From positions 387,269 to 451,268 of the forward strand of contig MU130358.1 of NCBI GenBank assembly GCA_015039465.1: a stretch of DNA of 64,000 nt. Direction: 5' to 3'. Shown piece by piece: positions 53,600-62,735 of this stretch (position 1 is the first letter of the stretch; each line of letters begins with the position of its first letter). Source of the DNA: Phlegmacium glaucopus. Lineage: Eukaryota; Basidiomycota; Agaricomycetes; Agaricales; Cortinariaceae. Made by a program: the position numbers and the translations under genes. Under the pieces are notes generated by a model. That model was given only the letters and a program-made list of their open reading frames with translations. It was not told the origin of the DNA and did no database searches.

Positions 53600-56500
53600 G
53601 TTTTACTTGCGCCTCTGCCTGCCTTTCCTCTTCAAACTCGAGACAGGGATAACTGCAGTGGTTCTCGCTTGTTCTCCATCTAAATACCTGATTGCAGATA
53701 GGTCATTGAACTGCTCAGCCTCATCAATCGCCGACTCGTCTTGTTGATCCAATCCATTTACACTTCAAATCTCCTGATCAACTGTACCAACTACATCGTT
53801 ATCATCCACCAACGGTAGTTGGTGCTGGGAAGGATGATGTATACCTGTATCTGCAGGAGTATCAAGACCCAACAAGGAAGTGGAGTCAGTGCTGGTACCA
53901 TCATGGCACCATGTGAAGTGCCTCGAGAAGTGGATGTTTCATCATGATGTCTTGTTGTAGGTACTTGAAGACTGCTACCGCTACCGTTGTCGTCATCGAC
54001 ATCATGAGTCACAAAATCCTCGTCTTCTTCATCAAACTCATGAGGAACAGGACCTGACAGGCTGCTATCTGAGCATCATAACAGCGGAGGCAAACAAACG
54101 CTATGCATTCCCCTTCTAATCTGTACCAAACCTTCACTCACCCCATCCCCAATGCTAGCCATCGTGTTTATTGGGATTGAATTTTGGAAAGACTTTGGTT
54201 TAGCACCAGGTACTCTAATTTTGACTTGTTTGTGGACTTGGATTTGGTCACTGCAGATGTTGAATTGGTGGCGATGGATGAGAGTATGATAGTCTTTGCC
54301 AAGAGTATGGAAAGAAATTTGATGAGAAAGGTAGATGGAGTGAGGTAGAACATGTCAAAAGTTTGTAAGTTCGGCTTCAGAAAGCCAGCTAAGTAAAAAG
54401 AAAGTAAGGACAATTCATGCTGGAAAAAAAAAAACTGAAAGGACGTACTCTCCACCCAACAACCCTCAGGTTTGACATTAGGGCTGACAATGGGTTGCTT
54501 AATTTCGACCCAATCTGTTCTTCTCTGCAAATTCCATGTTGCAATGGTACCTTCTTTTGCCACAACCACCACAACCGGAGAACCTGCAACCAACAATTAT
54601 TTATCACCATCTCTGCCGGATCTTGATGGAGACCCAGCCAGTTTTCCGGCACCACCCATTCCAGGAAGTGATATACTGGTCACACCCAATGCCTGAACCA
54701 AGCTGCGCCTGCAGCCATTCCCAAACCTTGCTCACGAACAAAGTGTTGATCCAAAGAGAGTTGATGGAGAGAAAGAACCCCATCTGCTGGATCAAAAAGT
54801 AATACATCCTGACACTGTTGCTGTTTGATATGTGTAAATTTTGATGAGGTGGGATTGTTGGGGATGAAGTTGTTTGATAATTGGGGATGGGTTGTTGAGG
54901 AAGAAGACAGGGGGACTGTTAAACATTGAGAGGAGGAATGAATGTGGAAACTAGCAGGGTGTTAGGATGATCTAGTACCATGGAGTCTGATCAAAGGCAA
55001 TAGACCCATCAATGGATGGTTCTTAACGATGATAGTAAGTAACGCTTTCAAGAGAAGGAAAATGTAGACCTATGATAACATCATGTTCCTAATCCTTCCC
55101 TCCAAATGGCTGGTGGTATCTGCTTTGCCGCCATAAGGATCAATGGGAAACACATGAACCATGCGTTTCCTAGTCCCAATTGCCAGCCACAGTCCATCCT
55201 TCAACCAATCAGCACCCTCCACAACAACTGACGTCCATCCTCGATGCAGTGTGTACACCTGTGTCAAATTCAAAGCTTGCTGACAAAGATGGCCACTCCA
55301 TTGTTTCCTCTTCTCTGTCTTGTTATTATCTCCTCAATCCATCCTCAGTCCACTGAATACTCCAGAAGAAAGGACAACAGAAGGGGTAGGGCAGATCTTG
55401 AATGTCTTCAGCACATAGTGCTTGAAAGTCCGGTTAGGTCCGGTTATTTGGTGCCCAGGGGCTCTAACCAAGACCGAGACCGGTTAGGCTTCGTTCCAAA
55501 GCCCAAAATAACCTAACCGGACCGAAAATAACTGACCAAAACCGGTTAGTTGCAGTTACTAACCAGTTAGGACCGAAAAAATGAAAAACCGGTTATAACC
55601 GGGCAAGACCGTACATATTTCTCTCAATAAACATTATTTCCACGCATCGTAGCTTTAAAATGAGCCCAAGAACGCTAAATTTGATGAAGAATTGACAAAG
55701 CTATGATAATATTCTTGAAAGTCTACTTTTGGCCAATATTTTAAAGATTTGACCATAACTCAGTCAGATTTTTAGCGTTTCTCACGTTTTTGGGTGCGTT
55801 TTGAAGGGGTATAATAGGGTCGTCTATAACCGGTTATAACCGGTTTTTTAACGGTTAGCTAACCGCAAAATAACCGGTTATTTTATTTTCAGAATCAACT
55901 AACCACTAACTGCAGTCCAGTCTTTTTGCAGTTAGGTCCGGTCCAGTCTTGGTTGTTTTCCGGTTAATTAACCGGACTTTCAAGCACTATCAGCACATAT
56001 CTGTCTCTTTGAATAACCACTAGGCTCATCCCATCTGCTGAGAAAAGGAGGTTTGTGATAAGCTGGCTATGAGAAGACATGAACTTGACCGGTGGAAGGA
56101 CATTCATGACAGAGGATGGATTTTCTGTAGCTTCAGTGCTCTTCTCCCCAGAAACACCTGCTGAGATCAATGGGGAAAGATCAACTATGGTGATACAATA
56201 TCATAACTTGTGGATATTGATGATTTTGTGGAAGGTGCAACGGTAGTGACATGATAGCCTGAAATGGAAGAAGTGTTTGAAAGCCTCCTTTCCCACAATT
56301 TTGGAGCCTCCCATCATCAATGACAGGAGCAGTATCGGGAACACTCCTCGATACCAACTTTCCTCCTAATCCTCCTGATACCAAACCTTCTCCGCCATGA
56401 CTAGCTCTGCCAACATCACCACACCCACCACTGTCAACCTTACTCCTTGCAGCCCCATATGTCATCCCACCCATTAACTTCATCCCAACCGAAACCATCT

Positions 56501-57192
56501 CTCCGACCTTCAACGCCTGTCCTAAGTCGGCCTGCGTCATATTCATCACCTTTCCAAAATTTGGCTAATGGTAAAGGCTTGCTTGAAATAAGTGGGCATT
56601 GGGGTGGTGATGGTTGCGATGAATGATGACCTAACATTGCAGAAGAAGCAGTGCTAGTGGTTGTGCTATGATGAGGTAAGGGTGAAAATGGTTTAAGTGA
56701 TGTTGATGGAACAATATGCAGAATCTGGAATGTCATTGATGAAAGAACCAGTAAAGCAGGTGGTGAGGTCATGCTCTAGAAATGCAATTCAGTTCTACAC
56801 AGATAAGACAAACAGGATGACTTACAACGACAATAGAATTGAAGGTCAAAGTGGATCCAGGTTGTTTCACCAGTTGATATTTTTGCAGCGAGTACAAGAT
56901 GAAGGACGAGTTGCATTCCCCATCTTCAACATAGTCCCTTTTCATCCCTGAAAAAATCAAGAGTTTAACCAACAAGAAGGGGTAGAATAAGATAAGATGC
57001 ACAGAATACCAAGCAGAGGTCAATCCCCCCTCGAATGGATCTTTCATGTCTTTTCCTGGCGAAGGCAACAATGACTTTAACCATCATTCCTTCCTCTTGC
57101 CTTCTCATAGAACCTCTTTTTCCTTTACTCAATATCATGCTCCATTCTGCAGAGTCAAAATTAATGTTCAAAATTTTGGAAATCGTGCTCAA
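53600..57192 (-). pseudogene. WD40/BCAS3-like gene relic
   Basis: Minus-strand fragments in the right order resemble the BCAS3 WD40 family, which includes phagophore-binding autophagy proteins. Readable parts: MSSHSQLITNLLFSADGMSL then VVIQRDRYV (about 56080-56000), TQVYTLHRGWTSVVVEGADW followed by LAIGTRKRMVHVFPIDPYGG and LEGRIRNM (about 55265-55080; the family has LHRGRT..GTRKRTIHVFA.NPYGG), SPVVVVVAKEGTIATWNLQR (about 54580-54520), and an acidic C-terminal piece HEFDEEDEDFVTHDVDDDNG (about 54030-53970). A Ser/Pro-rich linker lies near 56750-56550. A 572-base element is inserted in the coding part, right after QRDRYV. Several frames are broken. The N-terminal part near 57190 is only tentatively placed. 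Confidence 0.65.
55417..55988. mobile_element. 572-base TIR element, copy 2
   Basis: Same length and orientation as 47019-47590. Flanked by TTCAGCACAT (55407-55416) and ATCAGCACAT (55989-55998), so nine bases of target are duplicated exactly and the tenth differs. Compared with copy 1 it keeps many CpG dinucleotides that copy 1 has as TG or CA. Confidence 0.92.
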
Positions 57193-57928
57193 ATCTGAGA
57201 AATCCCAGATTTGAGCACCAACTGGGTAAGCAAGGATGTGAAAATGTCTGTATATTAAGAAACATAGTCAACAAGTGTTCTTTTTAGGACATGGAAAGGA
57301 AATGCGGGGAAAAGGAATAATGAAGGAAAACAGTGAAATAAATGGAAAAAGAAACCTACCAGTCAGCTAACATGTCCCACCAAGCCCACTGGATAACATC
57401 CAGCCTCTTGCAGCCCCACCACATCCAGGTGGATTGTCCACAGCAGCAGTGCTGTTAACAATTGATGCTGCTGTATCAAATCCAGGCCATATCATGCATG
57501 TGCAACCGATGTCTGTTGGGTTGAGCTAGTGAGGAAAAAGGTGGGAAAAGGGTGTTGTCAGTTAATTGTTGAAATGAGAGTAAGACATGATTTTCTGTAA
57601 GGAAAATTGAAGGCTTGAATGAAAGTAAATGGAAGAAAGAACAAATGTTGAGCGTCAGTCATAAAGCACATCAATTTAAATTCAACTGCGATCAAGACCC
57701 CAAATAATAGATATAATCCATTGAATTGTGTGAAAAAGATATTCACAAGGGTGGATCCAGAAACAAAATCCGATTTGAATTGAATATATCACCAAGTGTC
57801 CCCTCCCTTTTCAACTGAGAGGGAAAAAGACCATAGAAGGGATAAAGAATGAAATATGAAGCCTACCTCAAATGAGTAGGCCAGCGAATATGTCTGCCTG
57901 AAGGACTTGTGACTGGACTATCAACATG
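57193..57928. other. Unassigned stretch
   Basis: About 735 bases. It may contain 5' exons of the BCAS3-like relic on the minus strand (for example around 57370-57530, open in one frame with many Cys/Gly), but no family motif is visible. Confidence 0.35.
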
Positions 57929-58205
57929 CATCAGAAAAAAATCTAACAAATCACAGAAATATTTATAGTACCCAATTCCAAAAAAAGTAAACAATTACAT
58001 AAGACAGATGCTGAGATATTCAAGATATTAAATTGTTAAAAATTTTGAATATCTCAGCATCTGTCTTATGTAATTGTTTACTTTTTTGGAATTGGGTACT
58101 ATAAATATTTCTGTGATTTGTTAGATTTTTTTCATATTTTTAAACCTAGCCAAAGATGTTCAGGGCTGGCCAGGGCTGGCCAGGCCAAGGTTTTTTTTTC
58201 TGATG
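57929..58205. mobile_element. Palindromic MITE copy 4 (Pal-4), left arm shortened
   Basis: 277 bases. It begins CATCAGAAAAAAATCTAACA: the terminal motif is joined directly to the inner arm, so about 70 bases of the left arm are missing, while the right arm is complete to CTGATG. The dinucleotide TG occurs on both sides (57927-57928 and 58206-58207). It belongs to the Pal-2 subtype. Confidence 0.88.
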
Positions 58206-59289
58206 TGGCCACCATAGCTAGGCTGATCATCATAAACCTCTTCTTGTTGATATCCCACACCTCTAAGTGGAATCAGCAATGGCGGGGGGGGATGGTTTCA
58301 AGATTTGGAAGATTGGGCTTCCCTAAAAGGTGGAGATTGATAAGTTTGCGCAAGGATATCATTGTCTTCATCAGGTTACAAAAAGCCTAGCCTAGAGTTT
58401 CCCCGTGTAAGGTTGGTGGGAGCTCCATGGCAGACTTGTCACATTGCAGTTGATTTGTTTGCTTGGCAACACATTCTTCGTTTGTTGATGGAGGTATATA
58501 TCAAGTTTATTAGGTTTGGAGCAAACCTTCTGCGTGGATAAAACTATCCAGAAACCCCCAGGGTTTCCAAAGTGGGTGTTGGCTGGTGTTCAAGATGTTT
58601 GAGGTCCGACCGTGTCACGGTCACTTAGGCATGAAGTGAGTGCGCAATCGTGGTGTTCGACTTTCCAAGCTCCTTGCTCCAGACTACCATCTGCTGGTGT
58701 ATTTCTTTTGAAAGGTGAGGTGCCATTGACGATGAAGACAGGGAGCAGGGATGAGAACATTACAAAGCCCAGTCAACACAAGCTAAGTATGGCATAGACC
58801 CTTGTCAGAGTAGGGATGGTACAAATAATTACAGGCACGATAACCGAGACCAGAATCTAATGACATGGAGGCTTCCTAGACTTTTACATGGTGGAGGCAA
58901 CAAAAGTGACCAGGAAAAAGATGGAGACTCCAACAAAATAGTTGCACAAGTTGGGTCTATGTCAAATAGCAGTTTTCTCTTCTATTCGCTACCAAATAAT
59001 TCTTTACAAAAAGACTACAAATGAATCCTTCCTATGCCGGTGTCATATTACTTAATCTAAATCAAACTCTGTTGGAAGCGTAGGGTCCAGCGGCACAAGC
59101 AACATTCGCTGAATCAAAGAGGAGAAAGTGGCCAAGGGAGGAGGGCTTCTGCCAGTGGTCCTTATGTTCACAATCCCCATGGCATCCACATTCTGCGATC
59201 AAATGAAATTTGATCAGCAATGCAGAGAGATGCTTTGTTATGGCTTACCTGTGCCTCTGCCTCCAGTTCATCCACATCCCCCTGGATAG
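58206..59289. other. Unassigned repeat-region sequence
   Basis: About 1.1 kb. Short plus frames (58206-58390, 58612-58797) have no motif. The sequence is neither clearly genic nor a recognisable element. Confidence 0.4.
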
Positions 59290-60390
59290 AATTATGAACC
59301 AAGGTTGCTGCGCAACAGAAAAGCTTGCCTTACCTTCTTGGAAGCATGGTCCATATCCTGCGGTCCATCTTTGCAGCCCACTGGGCTCTCTGGTAAACCA
59401 GCCTTATGACAGAAAGAATTGCAGACGTGGGTGTTTGAAAATTTCCTCAAAGCCTCTTGCCCAACTAGGTCCAAGTCACTGGATCTTCCTCAGTGAAATA
59501 TGTAGGTGATGGGAAAGGTCTCCACTTACATGTGAGTGAAGAAATGCAATATTAGCAATTCAGAGTTAGAATGATCAAGAGCATCTACAAGGTTCCATGA
59601 AGCACCACACATAATAATCCACATCTACAAATAACTTACAATCAAATCCACTGAGGACCAGGGTACCATTTGAGTCATTGTATGTATGGTGTGAAAAGGC
59701 ACATAGAAGCGCCTCTGCAGTGTCATGGTGGCCAAAATGCAATTTGGATGGGTCAAATAGGCAGCGATCCTTGGTGTACGTCCACACGTGAAGTGGTGAG
59801 CTGGCGGTGGTAGATGAGCTTGATGGGATGCAATCTTCTTCTTGCACCAACCAGATATCGAGAACGCTCACACCTATAGACATTAAAGTTATGTTAACAA
59901 CTTGAGTTCTGCAACTACTCACAAGAAATTTTTTCTAAATCTCTCTGGTTGATGAGTCCAAGAAAGCCTGAGAGGTACCAGGCTGCAATTGCATAATTGG
60001 ATACCTTTGTATAATGTCAATGCTCGTGTTTGGACACACTCTGGTGTTGTTTGAGGTTGAGTACCATAAGAAATTCAATATTACTGCCAATTACGGATGC
60101 CTGTGGCATATCAAGCATCGATGGAACTTGAAAGAAAGGCCTAGACTCACAAATTTATGAGGAATGGTCCACATTCCATAGACTCTCCCGAGAGGGAGAG
60201 CTTCCAGGTAGTGTCATCATCCCTGTTAATGGCGGTGTATGGGATGCGAGATGCATTGTGATCCAGACCACGGGAATCCATACTAGTTGTTCCATAGCAC
60301 AAGGAAACAACAAAATTATTGTCAACCTGAGCTTCAGCAGCCTTTTTTTCTGGAAGGGACTTGCTTCATCAGTAGTTGAATGGCACATTA
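59290..60390 (-). pseudogene. Alpha-kinase (MHCK/eEF2K type) gene relic
   Basis: Agaricomycetes have many alpha-kinase genes. Minus-strand pieces fit the C-lobe: ALLCAFSHHTYNDSNGTLVL then SGFDC (about 59715-59640; the family has F.H.TY..S.G.LVLSDLQG), and, beyond an intron-like gap, QEALRKFSNTHVCNSFCHKA, GLPESP (about 59470-59390), the zinc module H.CN..C..LGL. An upstream piece (60160-60388) is probably its N-terminal part but shows no motif. The expected D of the DLQG loop is changed, and an in-frame stop (WT*LGQEAL) breaks the last exon, so it is probably not active. The HVCNSFC block is the strongest evidence. Confidence 0.6.
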
Positions 60391-60653
60391 AAGGATTTCT
60401 TTACCCTTTTTGATGGCACTTTGGATTTCTCTTCATTTCCCTCATTCTAGAGATGGATGTCACAATAAGGATGATTATATAGGCATACTGGCTTACAGTC
60501 TTCCTTTTTTTCACCTTTCCTCTAGTGTTTTTTCCACCCACTGGTGCATCAACACCACTCTAAACCAAATTGTCAAACTGATGGATATAAAGCATAGAAA
60601 CAGGGGCCTCACTATTCTAGATGCCTGCCCTCCATCCTTTGCATTTTTCTTTA

Positions 60654-62735
60654 TCAAAAATAAAAAGAGTTAGTAATCAGTATTAGCTCATTATCATAAT
60701 GTACCTTTCTCTTCCTGACCTCTGAATTCTCTCCAGTATCTTTGGCCTTCCTGATGCGTTTTTGACCGGTCTTTGGTATGGAGATCGGAGTTTCATCCCC
60801 TTCTACATCACTATGTGGTTCATCCAAGTCATTCTGATCTTCAAATAGGGTGCGCATGCTGGGGGTTGTATTTCGAAAGGCGTGCTGCATTTCTGCCTTT
60901 TGAAAGGCATGGTTGTTTAGATATATGTCATCGGTATTGTTTGCAATGATGGTATAAATAATGACAGGCTTTGGCTGTGGGTGGCGCCATAATCTGCCAA
61001 TCAGCTGGTCCACGTCTTGGGCAGACCAGAGCATATCCTAGAGAGTGATTAGTCCAATGGCCATAGACAAAAGTGTAGACGACCACTCACGAAAATGAGG
61101 AGGATGCTTGCACATGGCAAGTTGACACCTATCAAACCAACCTTGGTTATTAGCAGGACACAAGCACCTCCACAGTCCGAAATTTGAAATTTCTTTATTA
61201 TTTCTTTTCGCAAATCTGGGTCGAGGCCTCCATGAAGAACAAGATATGGGATTCCATGCAATTTGAGAACCTGGATGGAGGAAACGTTGGATGGAGATGC
61301 TTAAACAAGGAAGTAGCTTACATTTTCAATCATGTCCAGAGTCGGCCGGAAATTGCTGAAAAGTATGATCTTGTCCAGGCCTTGGGTGACCAACCCAGAA
61401 GCGAATGTCGGCATCATGATGCGGTTATTTTTAAGTTTCAAATGTGGTTTATTATTGCTTTGGAGATGGTATTTGATACCATCCACCACAATGTCTACCT
61501 TCTTTGATGGATTCTGTTCCCAAGCAGCCAAGGTGTTGAGAGTCTTCCAGATTGAACCCTCTTTCATAGTAGGATGGGCAAGAGCCCTTCGAATGGGGAG
61601 GTAGAAGGAAGCCTATGATAATCAAAGACATTAAGTAAACAATAAGTTTCAGGCTCAGGCTGAGAAAAACTTACAGCTTTTTTACCCCTATGTCCACCTC
61701 CACTAACCATGTTACTGGCAATACGCTCAAGATTCTCCATTTCATGGCTATAGAGGTCGACTTGAAGGAATACATATAGGGTTCTAGACCTGATATATGG
61801 GCCCCCATATTGTCAACTGATTGCAATAAGCTATAGTGGATGACCATGCCCTGGAATGCCTGGTGGAAGTTTTCAATACTTCATTTCATTTCTTTTCAAA
61901 ATTTGGAATCTGGAAGCCCAGCTTGCTCTTTCTGCGCAGCTCTAAGAATGGATCTGTCTTGACCATGCTTCTTTATCCAGTTCCGGTCCTTTGCTGCTGC
62001 TGACCTAAGTCTTCTCTCCATCTCACAGTACTCCTCATGAGCCTCCGGACCTTCAAACACCACAATCCCCGACAACTTTCCAAGGTTGAATATGTCCTGA
62101 ATCCTCTGTTATCAGAACCAGAACCAGAATTGCAAGGATTAATCACTCACTTGGGGTTGTGAAACCACAGGTGTAGCAGAAATAGCCATGGTGAATTCAG
62201 ACATTTGCTGCAGGCTGTATGCGGCCCAAAACAATTTTCCAGCATTTCTATAGATGTGGGCCTCATCAAAGGCCGTCACTGTCCATGACATCCCATAAAG
62301 AGTTGTTGGAGCCAGTCCTGAAAAAGACGACTTCTTCCCTGGGCTCTCGGAACCATCGTTGGGAAACTCCATAACAACAGAAAAGTCAGACTCTATGGCC
62401 TGAAAACATACCATTAGCACATAGTCAAGTGAGAGAAATCAACACATACTGTTGGAGTTGTGACAACAATCCTCCGCCCAAGCTTGTTCCGACATTGACT
62501 CCAGCATTGGTCCCACCAGTTCTTCCTCCCTTCCCACTTTCCCAAATAAGGGAGAATGTCGAAGCTCCCATGTTGATAATAGCGGTGGAGCTCATTCAAG
62601 ACCTGATTGACCAAACTAACAGGAACCACAAGGAGGTTTGGAAAGTCAGGGATGTTATCGTCTTTCCCCTTCCACTTCACAGAAGCTATAATCAAATATC
62701 AAATATTAAATATCAGAAATATACTCACTCTAATA
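60654..62735 (-). pseudogene. SNF2-type helicase, C-terminal two thirds (truncated)
   Basis: Read leftwards: ALVIR|ASVKWKGKDDNIPDFPNLLV, then LGRRIVVTTPTV (about 62470-62445, motif Ib-like), TAFDEAHIYRNAGKLFWAAY (motif II DEAH, about 62270-62225), MAISATPVVSQPQ (motif III, about 62190-62150), LVLHGGLDPDLRKEIIKKFQ (motif IV, about 61240-61185), LLITKVGLIGVNLPCASILL (motif V) and DVDQLIGRLWRHPQPKPVII (motif VI, about 61015-60960). The tail is acidic/basic (DVEGDETPISIPKTGQKRIR). The Walker A part is missing because repeat R-A begins in the upstream exon at about 62735. Such helicases are abundant in repeat regions of Agaricomycetes. The retained exons look mostly open, so the truncation may be recent. 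Confidence 0.75.
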
